From Flavobacterium covae (GTDB lineage Bacteria > Bacteroidota > Bacteroidia > Flavobacteriales > Flavobacteriaceae): a stretch of 64,000 nt of DNA. Made by a program: the position numbers and the translations under genes. The notes beneath the pieces are model-generated. The model did not search any database and had not been told where the DNA came from. It saw nothing but the letters and a program-made list of their open reading frames with translations. Numbering within the stretch: position 1 is the first letter of the stretch; each line of letters starts with the position of its first letter. The stretch lies in assembly GCA_019565575.1 (NCBI GenBank), contig CP067379.1, positions 2,480,001 to 2,544,000 of the forward strand. The letters run 5' to 3'. Of the stretch, positions 37,200-47,879 are shown piece by piece.

Positions 37200-39368
37200 A
37201 TGAAAAAATACACTTTTAGTTTGCTTTTGATTGGGGGTATGACATTTGCACAAAAGTTGACTATTGAGGAGACAGTTACAGGAGGAAGAAAGTTTGCTCC
37301 TAGTACACAATTAGCGCAACAATGGCGTAAAAATTCAAAAGCAATTACTTATTTAAGTTCAGATTTTTCAAATTTATTAGAAAAAAGTGCTTCTAATGGT
37401 TGGAAAGAGACAATTTTGACTACAAAGCATGATTTTGAAAAAGCTTTAAAGACTAAAATAAATTCAGATGATTTTTTGTTAAGAAGTTTTCCAATGTCTA
37501 TAGAATGGAAATCTATTGATACATTTGAAACAGAAATATCCGGTAAAAAAATAATTATAAGGTAACGTATGATGTTGTTAATAAGGAAATTATAAATGTT
37601 ATAACTTATAGTAATGAAGGGAATCAAGTAAAATTTGCATCCAATGGAAATGTAGCTTGGCTAAAAGATAATAATATAAAAGTTACATCTTTTTCTGGAA
37701 ATGTAATAGAGGTAACAAATGATGCAGATAAAAACATTGTAAATGGCTCTGATTACGTACACCGTCAAGAGTTTGGTATTGATAGAGGAATGTGGTGGAA
37801 TGAAGCAGGAACACAATTAGCTTATTATCGTAAAGACGAAACCATGGTGGCTAATTATCCGTTAACAAACTGGAATGAGCCAGAGGCGGTTAATAAAGAT
37901 ATTAAGTATCCAATGGTTGGAATGAATAACGAAAAAGTTTCTTTAGTTATTTTTGATTTGGCTTCTGGTAAAAAAGTAACAATGCAAACAGGAGAATCAA
38001 ATGATCAATATTTGACAATGGTTTCTTGGGAACCAACTGGAAAACATATTTTTATAGGTATTTTAAATAGAGAGCAAAATCATTTAAAATTTAATAAATA
38101 TGATGCAAAAACAGGTGCTTTTGTAAAAACTCTGTTTGAAGAAAAAGCCTCTACTTGGGTTGAACCACAGCACGCATTGACTTTTGTACCTAACAATTTT
38201 TCTCAATTTATTTACCAAACAGATTTTAATGGATTTAATCAAATGTATTTATATAATACGGATGGTAAATTATTAAAGAATTTAGGGTATAATGATGTAG
38301 TAGTGAAAGAATTTTTAGGCTTTGATGAAAAAGGACTAAAAGTGAATTATATAGGAACAGCTAATAATGGTTTAGATCGCCAGTTATACCAAGTTGATTT
38401 ACAATCTGGAAAGACAACACAATTAACAATTATTTCAGGAACTCATACAGCTTCCGTTTCTTCCAGATGGAACGCTGGTATTAGATCAATATAATAATAT
38501 TACAACGCCAAATGAAATTTCAGTAGTTGATATTAAATCAAAAAAAACAACGCAATTGTTAAAAGCTGATAATCCTTTTGTAGGAAAGATTGATATGCCT
38601 AAAATAGAATTGGTAACTATAACTTCTGCTGATGGGAAAACGCCTTTAAACGGAAGAATTATTTATCCAGTTAATTTTGATGCTACTAAAAAATATCCTG
38701 TAATGTTATATGTTTACGGAGGTTCTCATGCTCAATTGGTTAATAATCGTTGGTTAGGAGGAGCTAGTTATTTTGATTTATATATGGCTCAAAAAGGATA
38801 TGTGGTATTTACTATAGATAATCGTGGTAGTGATTCGCGTGGTAAAAAATTCTGTGATGTAAATCATCGTCAGTTAGGAGTGAATGAGATGGCAGACCAA
38901 ATGGAAGGTATAAAATTCTTAAAGACAAAATCATTTGTAGATCAAGATAAAGTTGGTGTTTTTGGATGGAGTTTCGGTGGGTTTATGACGACTAGCTTAA
39001 TGACAAGTCAAGTTGATACTTTTAAGGTAGGTGTTGCTGGTGGTCCAGTAATTGATTGGAAATACTATGAGATCATGTATGGAGAGCGTTATATGGACAC
39101 GCCACAAGAAAATCCAGAAGGTTATAGTAAAACCTCTTTGTTAGATAAAGCTAAAAATTTAAAAGGACGTTTGTTAATCATTCACGGAGCTCAAGATCCT
39201 GTAGTGGTACAGCAAAACAGTATGAATTTTATTGAAGCTTGTATTAAGGCAGGTAAACAGGTAGATTATTTCTTATATCCTAATCATGAGCATAATGTAG
39301 GAGGAAAGGATAGAATTCATTTATATGCTAAAATTGCTGATTATTTTGATACACATTTAAAGAAATAA
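37200..39368 (+). CDS. S9-family dipeptidyl peptidase (DPP-IV-like), two frameshifts
   Basis: The joined protein has about 723 residues: a signal peptide (TFSLLLIGGMTFAQ), an eight-bladed propeller, and an alpha/beta-hydrolase domain. Frames break near 37560 (ATTAT for ATTTAT) and near 38470 (TCCAGA for TCAGA); with those restored the chain reads on as IIYKVTYDV and SSDGTLVLDQY. The catalytic Ser is in FGWSFGGFM, the Asp in HGAQDPVVVQQN and the His in YPNHEHNVGGKDR. Such enzymes remove X-Pro or X-Ala dipeptides in the periplasm. A terminator follows. Confidence 0.88.
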
Positions 39369-39408
39369 CATATAAGTTTTATGCAAATATTTTTTTGAGT
39401 AAAATTCT

Positions 39409-39440
39409 AAAATCCGTTTTATTTTAAACGGATTTTTTTA
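39409..39440 (+). terminator. Rho-independent terminator after the S9 peptidase gene
   Basis: AAAATCCGTTT and AAACGGATTTTTTT make a perfect stem with a T tract, 43 bases after the peptidase stop. Confidence 0.85.
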
Positions 39441-39631
39441 TGATTTTAGATTATGTTATGAGAAGTGAATTTCCTAAATTCCCTAGTATGTTATTCAATT
39501 TTAAAATAAAATGATAAGATTTTAAGATCTAAAAGGTGAAAAGGAAATGGTTTTTAATTCAAAATCACTTTTGGAGAATCAGTAGTATAGATAGAAATTT
39601 ATCTAATAAAAATAAGGATTATAATATGGAA

Positions 39632-39741
39632 AGGGTGTCTTAAAAGTTTGCAGTCTTATTTCTAAAAGGAGAAATGACTATTTATAATAGGCTTCTCCTG
39701 TCGTTTTAAGCACTAAGTTACTACCTACTTTTTAGACACCC
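39632..39741. repeat. Dispersed long-hairpin repeat, copy B2
   Basis: GGGTGTCTTAAAAGTTT pairs with ACTTTTTAGACACCC at the right end, and the inside has AAAGGAGAAAT and CTTCTCCTGTCG, which also pair in part. It shares its right end, ACTAAGTTACT then CTTTTTAGACACCC, with copies B1, B3 and B4. Confidence 0.7.
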
Positions 39742-39764
39742 GCTTGTGTATGATTTATATTTAT

Positions 39765-40880
39765 CTATTTACTAGGAGTTGCTTCTGGCATTTTCTCTAA
39801 TAATTCAAGTTCGAAAACTAAGTTTGTGTTAGGAGGAATTACACCACCTGCTCCTTGTGCTCCATAACCTAAGTTAGAAGGAATAAATAAAATAGCTTTA
39901 TCTCCGAGGTTCATCTTTTCTAATCCTTCTAAAAAGCCTGGAATTAACCCTTCTTTTTTACCAGCTTGAAAAGGGAAGGGTTGATAAGCTTTAGCTGCTG
40001 CTCTACGTTCGTCTAGTTTACCAAAATCTTTTGCTACTTGTTCGTAACTAGTATCAAATAGAGTTCCATCTTCAAAATAACCTGCATAATGAACGTATAC
40101 AGTAGATCCTGTTTCTGGTTTTTTGCCTGTTCCTTTAGAAACTATTTGGTATAATAAGCCTGTATCTGATTTGGTAGCGTTTGTTTTTGTTTGAGCAAAA
40201 TAAGCAGTTTTATTAGCTTTTACTTTTAGTAATTTAGCTTCCATTTCTTTTTGTGCTTTTATTTCTTTATCAACACTTTCTTTGAATACTTTTGCTGCAT
40301 CAAATTTTTTAGCTTTACTACCTTTTCTAATGATAGTTATTTTATTGATTTTATCATCTTGAGCAATTTTATTTACTATTTCTTGTCCTGTTATAACATG
40401 ACCAAAAACTGTATGACGACCATCTAACCAAGGAGTTGCTTTATGTGTAATAAAAAATTGGCTTCCATTAGTACCTGGTCCTGCGTTAGCCATAGAAAGG
40501 ATTCCAGGACCTGTGTGTTTTAGATCTTGTACGATTTCATCTTTAAATTTATATCCAGGACCTCCGCTTCCGTTACCATCGGGATCTCCTCCTTGAATCA
40601 TAAAGTCGGCAATTACACGATGAAATTTTAGTCCATCATAAAAAGGTTTTCCACTATATTTTGTATCTACCATAGGATTTTTACCCTCTGCTAAAGAAAC
40701 AAAGTTAGCTACTGTAATAGGTGTTTTTTCAAATTCTAGTTGTACGACTATTTTACCTTTATTTGTTTCTATTTCTGCAAATAATCCTTCGCCTGTTTGA
40801 TTTTCACCTTTTGAATTACAAGATGAAAAAGAAAATAAAAAAGTAAAAAGACTTAAAATTAAACTTATCATTTTTCTCAT
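39765..40880 (-). CDS. Cyclophilin-FKBP fusion peptidyl-prolyl isomerase lipoprotein
   Basis: The 371-residue protein starts with a lipoprotein signal ([11 protein letters not shown], Cys21). A cyclophilin domain (about 35-200) has [19 protein letters not shown] and [18 protein letters not shown] spacer rich in Lys comes next. An FKBP domain (about 240-365) has [18 protein letters not shown] and [17 protein letters not shown] and ends LVFELELLE. Both domains catalyse cis-trans isomerisation of proline bonds, here outside the cytoplasm on surface or outer-membrane proteins. It is next to gldI, another FKBP-type lipoprotein, in the same direction. Confidence 0.92.
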   Translation of the reverse strand: MRKMISLILSLFTFLFSFSSCNSKGENQTGEGLFAEIETNKGKIVVQLEFEKTPITVANFVSLAEGKNPMVDTKYSGKPFYDGLKFHRVIADFMIQGGDPDGNGSGGPGYKFKDEIVQDLKHTGPGILSMANAGPGTNGSQFFITHKATPWLDGRHTVFGHVITGQEIVNKIAQDDKINKITIIRKGSKAKKFDAAKVFKESVDKEIKAQKEMEAKLLKVKANKTAYFAQTKTNATKSDTGLLYQIVSKGTGKKPETGSTVYVHYAGYFEDGTLFDTSYEQVAKDFGKLDERRAAAKAYQPFPFQAGKKEGLIPGFLEGLEKMNLGDKAILFIPSNLGYGAQGAGGVIPPNTNLVFELELLEKMPEATPSK

Positions 40881-40899
40881 TTTAGTTAATAATTGATTT

Positions 40900-41495
40900 T
40901 TAGTTATTATTTTTTTCTATATCCGAAGGAACAATAGTTTTATTGTTTTTTTCCTTTTTAATATCGTTTAGTGTAATTGTACAGATCAAAGGTTGGTTGA
41001 TGCCTATTTTATTATTGTCTCCGTGGTATCCAAATGCTAGGTGAGAAGGCAATAAGAAGGTTACTTTTTCACCTTTTTGCATTAACTTTATTCCATCTTG
41101 AAGCCCTTTTATAAAATCTTGTTGATCTACTTTATATATTTGGGGTTTTAGCTCGGCTTGGGTATAAATTATTTTTCCTTTTATATCTTTAATTTCATAA
41201 TCAAAAAATGTAAGATCACCTTTGATGGGTTTGGGGGCTTCGGTTGTATTTTTGATATTATAAAAATACCAATAGCCTTTTGTAGAAGCGGTATACTGAT
41301 GAGCAGTATCTTTTTGATCATATTAAGGATCGTTTCTTCTTCATTTTTGTTTAACTTTTTATTACGATCAATAGATTGTTTCATGAATTCCCCTGTTTTG
41401 TGTGATATAGGTTTTCTAGCTTCTTGTTTCTGTGTACAACAAGTAACTAAATTCATGTTAAGGATTATAAGGGTAATGATTTTTAGTGTTTTCAT
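40900..41495 (-). CDS. gldI: Gliding motility lipoprotein GldI (FKBP-type), frameshifted
   Basis: The N-terminus has a lipobox (MNLVTCCTQ) and then [20 protein letters not shown], which is the typical GldI start. The frame breaks near 41315 in an A run; with one more A it reads [20 protein letters not shown] and on to the FKBP part [20 protein letters not shown], ending at 40900. The joined length is about 198 residues. GldI is an outer-membrane or periplasmic isomerase needed for gliding and type IX secretion in Flavobacterium johnsoniae. Its start overlaps the DHH-gene stop (ATGA-type), so they form one operon with the cyclophilin-FKBP gene. Confidence 0.87.
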
Positions 41496-42501
41496 TTTCT
41501 TGTGTCTTTAACAATGCTAATAAATTGATTTACGGTTTCTTCTAAATTTAAAGTTGATTTTCCACCTGCTGCGTTTAAATGTCCTCCGCCATTGAAATAT
41601 TTTCGAGCAAACTGATTAACGTCAAAATCACCTTGGGAGCGGAATGAGATTTTAATGATTCCTTCTTCTTTATTTTCTATAAAAATAGCAGTAAAATCAA
41701 TTCCTTTTATACTGAGACCGTAATTTACAAATCCTTCTGTATCACCTTTTTGATGTGAAAAAAGGTTTAATTCTTCTTGAGTTAAAGTGATGTAAGAAGT
41801 TTTATAATCTTGCATTATCTGCATATTCTGCAGAGCTTTTCCTAATAATTGTAATCGGTTATAGGAACTAGTATCGAAGAGATTGTTGTGTATTTCAGCA
41901 TTTTTAATTCCTTTTTTATTAAATCAGAAGCTACTTCATGTGTAGTACTTGTAGTAGATGAAAATCTAAAAGAACCAGTATCTGTTACTAATCCTGTATA
42001 AATACAGGTGGCAATTGTACTATCTATTAATTTTTCATATCCCATGTGATGTATAAAATGATATACCATTTCACAGGTAGAACTCATAGAAGTATCAGAA
42101 TATTTATAAAAAGCATAAGAATCAGGTAATTGATGATGATCAATCATGACAAATGTTTTATCAAGGGTAGATAAAAAACGTTCCATTAGATCACCTGTTC
42201 TATGTAAGGCATTAAAATCGAGTGTAAAAACTAAATCAGAAGAATTAAGTTGTTCTTGACAAAATTGTGTTTCTTTTTCGTATATCAAAACATTTTCAGA
42301 GTTAGGAAGCCAAGCTAAAAAGCTTGGAAAATCATTAGGCGCTATTACTGTAGCTTTGTGTCCTAACTGTTTTAGGAAGTGATATAATCCTAAAGTTGAG
42401 CCCATAGCATCACCATCTGGGTTGCGATGAGGTATAATTGTAATATTTTTTGGGCTAGCTAATAAATCTTTTAAAGCTATAATTTCATTTGCATTCATCA
42501 T
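41492..42501 (-). CDS. DHH-family phosphoesterase (NrnA-like), frameshifted
   Basis: The frames 42501-41842 and 41824-41492 make one protein of about 336 residues. The DHH domain has IIPHRNPDGDAMGS, FTLDFN and MIDHHQLPD; the DHHA1 domain ends with FARKYFNGGGHLNAAGG. One A is missing from a run near 41914 (KKGIKNAEIHNNLFDT when restored). Such enzymes split short RNA (nanoRNA) or pAp. The stop codon overlaps the gldI start, so gliding and RNA turnover genes share a transcript, as in other flavobacteria. Confidence 0.87.
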
Positions 42502-42842
42502 AATGCCAAAAATAGTATTTTTTTATTCAAATATGTACTATGGATTTATAAAGATTATAGAGTTTTTATAATTTTATTTTGAAGTGCAATCATAAAATCA
42601 TTTTTTTTGATCTTATTTTTGGTATTTTTTACATTTATTGGAGTATATTTTCTATATGAAAAAAGGGGATAAAAGAGCGTAATTTCATCTTGATTTGAGG
42701 AAAGCTCGAACGAAGTGAATAGAAAAAAAATTATGATACTGATCAAGAGATTTTTCCTTTCGTCTAGGTGAGAGACTGACGTTAAGTTACTGTTTTTTAG
42801 ATCCCCTATTTTAATTAATTGTTAAAGATTTTTTATTTCGAA
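42502..42842. other. Gene-free region with a hairpin repeat
   Basis: The region holds repeat copy B3 (42659-42808) and short AT-rich flanks. The 63-codon frame on the minus strand (42746-42555) lies mostly in the repeat and is not accepted as a gene. Confidence 0.5.
42659..42808. repeat. Dispersed long-hairpin repeat, copy B3
   Basis: AAAAAGGGGATAAAAGAG at the left pairs with TTTTTTAGATCCCCTATTTT at the right. Inside, GCTCGAACGAAGTGAATAGA and AGATTTTTCCTTTCGTCTAG also resemble each other in reverse. The right end GTTAAGTTACTG matches copies B2 and B4. Confidence 0.62.
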
Positions 42843-43501
42843 TTATTTTTGAAAATAATCAGTTTCTATTCCATTAGATTTTATTTTAATGAGGGTTGGG
42901 GTTTTATTTCCTTGACAGGATATGGTATCGATTCCATTTGTATAGTTTGCGCCTTTTGACCAAGCTTCAATTTGATTATATATGGTTGTTTTTCCAGATT
43001 TTGTAATACGTAATAAATTTATTTTTTCTGTATTTATATAACTTAATTCAATTTGATCATTTTTGTCTTTTCCGTTAATTGCTATTGTGTTTATAGGACT
43101 TATTAAAACAAGTTTTTGATCTTTATTATCTATTTTTAGAATAGCATTATCTCCATTACATTCTAAGTTATATTTGTTGTCTTGATAAATGGCTCCTTTA
43201 GACCATGCTTCTTTTTGTGGTAGAATAACTAATTCTTTTTCGTCTAATGATATAATAGCCACTCTTTTGCCTTCTTCTTCAGTATGATAGATGGAGTAGT
43301 TTTTGCCATCAAGAGCTTTGTAAGTATAAGTATTACTAGCTTTTTCGATAATTTCATTATTGGTAGCTGTTTTTTCAGTGTTTGTAGTATCTACTTTTGA
43401 GAGTGTATCATTTTTACTAGTATTATTTGTTTCAGGAGTAATTTCTTTTTACAATTTAAAAGGCATAATAAAAGGCCTAAGCTCAATGTTAGTTTTTTCA
43501 T
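42843..43501 (-). CDS. Lipoprotein with two MliC-like domains, frameshifted
   Basis: The start is the ATG at 43501, giving MKKLTLSLGLLLCLLNCKK, a lipoprotein signal. The frame breaks near 43448; with one more A it reads KKEITPETNNTSKND and on into the long frame. Two units follow: YKALDGKNYSIYHTEEEG to EAWSKGAIYQDNKYNLECNG, and then a second with EAWSKGANYTNGIDTISCQG. Each looks like a MliC (lysozyme inhibitor) domain, with its Y...C, SKGA.Y and C-G pattern. MliC proteins at the outer membrane block C-type lysozyme. The total is about 219 residues. Assignment is by pattern only. Confidence 0.55.
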
Positions 43502-43619
43502 ATTTTTGTTATCTATAGTTATTACAAATTTAAGCCTTTTTAATTATTTTATGATTTCTAAAAATGAATAATTAGATGTAGAAAAATTTAATACTGAAAA
43601 ATTTGTTTGTTTAATGATA

Positions 43620-44982
43620 TTAAATAGTCATAGAAAATAATTGGGTTTGAGGTGCTTTTCTTTTTAATCTTAAATCAAATGCCATACAGATATTACGAAC
43701 AAAAGGTTTTCCTTTTTCTGTTACGGTTATAGCATTGGATTGAAGAACAACTAGTCCATCTAACTCCATTTCTTTTAATTGAATAAGAATTTGAGGCATA
43801 TCATCTAGATATAAATGATTAGTATCCCATGAGGTAGTAAATTGACACATTAGATTAAGTATGTGTTTGCGGATTACTAAATCTTCTTTTGATAGGATAT
43901 GACCTTTAGAGATAGGAAGTGTATTATTTGCTAAAGCGTTATAGTAGTCTTCAATCGTTTTTTCGTTTTGAGCAAAACTATACCAACTATCGCTAATAGA
44001 AGAAACTCCTAGACCTATCATTAATTGGGTTTTAGATGCCGTATATCCCATAAAATTACGATGTAATTTTCCTTCTTGTGAAGCGATATAGAGTGAATCT
44101 TTTTTTCGTGAAAAATGATCCATTCCAATCTCGTGGTATCCTTTTTATATAAGAGTTGTTTGCCTACCTCATATAATTTTCTTTTTCTTCGTCTTTAGGT
44201 ACGTCTTCGTCATTAAAGCCTCTTTGTCCACTGCCTTTTATCCAAGGAGTATGAGCATAGCTATAAAAGGCTAATCGTTCAGGTAAAAGTGATTTGGTTT
44301 TTTCAATAGTGTCTACTATATTTTCTATTCCTTGAAAGGGAAGCCCAAATACTAAATCGTGTGATATAGAGGTATATCCTATTTCTCTTGCCCATAAAGT
44401 TACTTTGGCTACATTTTGAAAAGGTTGAGTTCTATTAATAGCTTTTTGAACTTTTTCACTATAATCTTGAACGCCAAAGCTTACTCTACGAAATCCTAGA
44501 TTATAAAGGGTTTGTAAGTGAGCTCGTGTTGTGTTATTAGGGTGTCCTTCAAAACTAAATTCATGATCAGGAGCTATTTGAGCTTTTGATAAAATTCCAT
44601 TAATAAGTAAAGTGAGATTTTCATTAGAGAAAAAAGTAGGCGTGCCACCACCTAAGTGAATTTCTTTTACGATTGGGGTTTCTCTAAAAAGAGAGCAGTA
44701 TAAATCCCATTCTTTTAATAGGGCTTCTATATAAGGTTTTTCTACTTCGTGACGTTTAGTAATACGTTTGTGACAACCACAAAAAGTACAAAGACTTTCG
44801 CAAAAGGGAAGATGAATATACAGGCTGATGCCTTCTTTCTTATTGCTTTCGTGAAATGATTTCAATACTGTTTTTGTCCATTCTGTAGCAGTAAATTCAT
44901 GATTTTCCCAATAAGGAACGGTTGGATAACTGGTGTATCGAGGACCAGGTACATTATATTTTTGTATTAATGATGTTGACAT
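43620..44982 (-). CDS. hemN: Oxygen-independent coproporphyrinogen III oxidase, frameshifted twice
   Basis: The radical SAM enzyme makes protoporphyrinogen IX in anaerobic haem synthesis. The cluster motif CESLCTFCGC has Cys61, Cys65, Cys68 and Cys70. The N-terminus NVPGPRYTSYPTVPYW is diagnostic of HemN, as is HLGGGTPTFF. Two single-base losses near 44178 and 44144 split the gene; restored, it reads KEKLYEVGKQLLYKKGYHEI and ends ..KRKAPQTQLFSMTI. The joined length is about 454 residues, normal for HemN. The lesions are probably assembly errors. Confidence 0.9.
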
Positions 44983-45050
44983 ACCTAATAAATTACATTA
45001 TCAAAGGTAGTCTACAGTAAAGCTAAGTAAAATGATATTTGTCAGTTTTA

Positions 45051-46876
45051 TTATTCTAATGTAACTTGCATAATCCAATATTCATCAAAAAAGAGGTTGT
45101 TATAATTAGATGAATAATCAGCTTTTATTTTCTCTAAATCAGTATAATATTCTAGATAAGTATAATAATAGTTATTTATTGGATTAATAAAAAGGATGCT
45201 TTAAGTCCTTGTTTTTTTAAAAAGGTTACATACTTTGTTGCATTTGTAGGAATTTCAAATACATTAGAAACTAAATAATATCCTTGCTTTAATGTGGTAT
45301 TGGATTTGTTAATTTTTATGGTTGAAATTTCTTTTTCAATTCTAGTTTTATTTTTGTAGGAAGTTTGTAAAGGTGTATTAGGGTGTTGGATTTTAGCAAT
45401 CCAATATTCTTGAAAATATGTATTATTGATGTTGTTGTAATAGGCTTTTTCTGCTGCTGTTTGTGATTTGTAATGTTTTAGACTTAAGTAGTATAACTGA
45501 TTGTCAGGATTTTTAAAAATAAAAGGCTGTATTGTTTTGCTATTTATTTTATTTGCAAAATCATGAGCGTAATGAATGTTTTGATAGGCGTTAGCAATTA
45601 TATAATAGCCTTCAGGGGCTACTGTGGAATTAAATAAATAGGTTTTTATTTCTTTGGGTTTTCTATTATTTTTTGTAGAGGGAAGTTTTATTATAGTTTT
45701 GTGTGTAGTATCTGTATCTATTGGATTTAGAATCTTTTTTTGTTTAGATATTTGTAGATTGTTTTGTGTAATTGGATGAGTGTTTGATGAAGTTGAGTCT
45801 ATTTTTTTTCTCGCAAAGTCTTCGTCTATTTCTATGCTAAATCCAATATTAGTTACATAAAATTTATCACCTAAAGAACTTATTTTTAAATTAACTTGGT
45901 CAATATCACTAAAAGAAAGTTCTTTTGTTTGAATTTTATCTAGAAAAACGTCATAACCCAAGGTATTTAATGAGGCAGGTGTTCTTTTGGTAAAATCAGC
46001 GTTATAATGGGTAATTTTACTATTGAAGATGTTTTGACCATCTCTTAAAGAATTACTAATATAAAACCACTTTTTAGTATTAGGAGTATTGATTCTTAGA
46101 TTGTCTCCTTCAATGTTTAAATCACCTTCTAAAGCAGCTACTGTAAGTTTTGGAGTAATTTTACCTGTTTTTGGTGTAATGAATTCCTTAAAGTTAATTT
46201 CAACGGGTTTATTATAGATATAAGAAAAGCCATCATATAGACTGATTATGTGGTAAGGTTTTGAGTCAGATTCATAAATAACATAAAGTACCCAACCTGC
46301 GGCACTGCCTCCTTCAATTTTTTCTTGACTGGCTTGAATATTAGCTACGGTATAAGTACCCCAAGGATTTTTTTTAATTTGATTTGTTATATCTGAAAAG
46401 CATAGGTATGGTGTATTTGTAGTGTGTTTATTATGTTCTTTTGAATCGTACAGAATACTTCCTTCTATTGTAAGATAGTTTTCAGATTGTGGTGTTTTGA
46501 TAGATATTTTGTTGATAGGTTGTATAGCATTGTTTCTATCAGGAAATGTAGCACACCAGTATAATCCAGCAAAAATAACTTTGTCATTCGGATGAATAGG
46601 CTCTAATATTGCTGAACTAGATGAAAAAGTTTCAGGATCTTGGTCTATATCTATATAAACCATATCAACTTGGTCATTTAGTTTGGCATTAGAATTGGTT
46701 TTATTATAGGGTTCATTTGCATTTTTTCCTGATTTTTTTCCAATAATACTGTTGGCAATAAAATGAATATCACCTTTTAAATAATTTTGATAACGAATAT
46801 TGAAATTTTTTTCTTCTTGTGCATTTGATATACAAGAAAATAAAATATATAATAACAGGAAAGGCTTTTTAATCAT
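45051..46876 (-). CDS. Large exported protein with flavobacterial N-terminal domain and SPOR-like repeats, frameshifted at the end
   Basis: The ATG at 46876 gives MIKKPFLLLYILFSCISNAQ, a signal peptide; the longer frame would add 15 residues inside ftsE. Residues 20-360 match the domain found at the N-terminus of many large gliding-type surface proteins (NYLKGDIHFIANSIIG, DPETFSSSSAIL, IFAGLYWCATFPD). Two SPOR-like repeats follow (EGYYIIANAYQNIHYAHDFA and QGYYLVSNVFEIPTNATKYV). One T near 45192 changes the frame; when corrected the protein continues NPINNYYYTYLEYY and stops at 45051-45053. It is not a long surface protein itself and lies directly after ftsE (ATG 2 bases after the ftsE stop). 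Confidence 0.65.
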
Positions 46877-46877
46877 T

Positions 46878-47561
46878 TTAAGCCGTTTTTTGTACCACTT
46901 CAAAAATAGCACCTTCTTCACATTTTAATGTTTTAGAAGGATATTTCATTAAGAGGGCATAATCGTGTGTGGCCATTAAAATTGTTTTTCCATTTTGATT
47001 AATTTTACGAAGAACTTCCATTACTTCCATACTAGTTTGTGGATCAAGATTGCCTGTTGGTTCATCTGCTAAGATTAAATCAGGGTCATTTAATAGGGCA
47101 CGAGCAATGGCTACGCGTTGTTGTTCTCCTCCAGATAATTGATGAGGCATTTTGTTGGCTAAATTTAAAAGACCTACTTTTTCTAAAACTTCATCAATTT
47201 TAGTTTGCATATCTAATTCATTTGTCCAACCTGTAGCTTTTAAAACAAAATGTAAATTAGCATTTATACTCCTGTCGGGTAGTAATTTAAAATCTTGAAA
47301 AACAATACCTATTTTTCTTCTTAAAAAGGGAATATCATTATCTACAAGACCATGAAGATCATAGTCTACTATAGTGCCTTCGCCTTGTGTAAGAGGTAAA
47401 TCAGCATAAAGTGTTTTCATTAAACTACTTTTTCCAGAACCTGTTTTACCAATAATGTAAATAAACTCACCTGGACTAATATTTAAATTAACGTCTGATA
47501 AAATCTTATTTCCTTCTTGATAAATAGTTACATTTTGGAGTGATAATATAGTGTGTGACAT
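46878..47561 (-). CDS. ftsE: Cell division ATP-binding protein FtsE
   Basis: The 227-residue ABC-type ATPase acts with FtsX to drive peptidoglycan hydrolases during division. Walker A is GKTGSGKSS (about residues 38-46), the signature [14 protein letters not shown] and Walker B DLILADEP; the H-loop is ATHDYALL. The start [18 protein letters not shown] is the first ATG. FtsX is not next to it, which is usual in flavobacteria. The SPOR-like exported protein starts 2 bases after its stop, so the two are co-transcribed. Confidence 0.92.
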   Translation of the reverse strand: MSHTILSLQNVTIYQEGNKILSDVNLNISPGEFIYIIGKTGSGKSSLMKTLYADLPLTQGEGTIVDYDLHGLVDNDIPFLRRKIGIVFQDFKLLPDRSINANLHFVLKATGWTNELDMQTKIDEVLEKVGLLNLANKMPHQLSGGEQQRVAIARALLNDPDLILADEPTGNLDPQTSMEVMEVLRKINQNGKTILMATHDYALLMKYPSKTLKCEEGAIFEVVQKTA

Positions 47562-47750
47562 GGTATATATGTTTGGTCTGGTAAAAATAATAAGTTAAGT
47601 GTCGTATTCAAAATAATTTTTTAGAATATGTTGTTTTTATGTGTGATTTTTTGAGGAAGTATAAACATCTTGGATAGGAAGAGTATTTCTCTAGTTTTTA
47701 TTAGGTTTAGATTTTGTGTTTTTATTATAAAGGAGGTAAGAAAAATAAAA

Positions 47751-47879
47751 AGAGACTGTTCAAAAAGTTCGCAATCTTTCATTTCGACCAAAGGGAGAAA
47801 TTACATAATGTTGATTATGAGATTCCTCATTACGGAGTGACAAATTGCATGTTGATTTATTACTTTTTGGACAGCCTCT
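47751..47879. repeat. Long-hairpin dispersed repeat, copy A3
   Basis: AGAGACTGTTCAAAAAGT on the left and ACTTTTTGGACAGCCTCT on the right are complementary with two mismatches. Inside are TTCATTTCGACCAAAGGGAG, ATAATGTTGATTATGAGATT and GAGTGACAAATTGCATGTTG, as in A4. It lies after ctaA, and the ctaA frame runs into it. Confidence 0.8.

Larger units (their letters stand above)
39369..39764. other. Gene-free region with terminator and repeat
   Basis: This space holds the terminator of the peptidase gene (39409-39440) and the hairpin repeat B2 (39632-39741), which lies beyond the cyclophilin-FKBP gene stop on the minus strand. Nothing else is evident. Confidence 0.5.

Noticed and set aside
41158..41511. 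117-codon plus-strand frame
   Set aside because: It is antisense to the frameshifted gldI gene and exists only because that region is AT-rich with few stops.
42555..42746. 63-codon minus-strand frame
   Set aside because: Most of it is translated from repeat B3 and AT-rich flank; no conserved feature.
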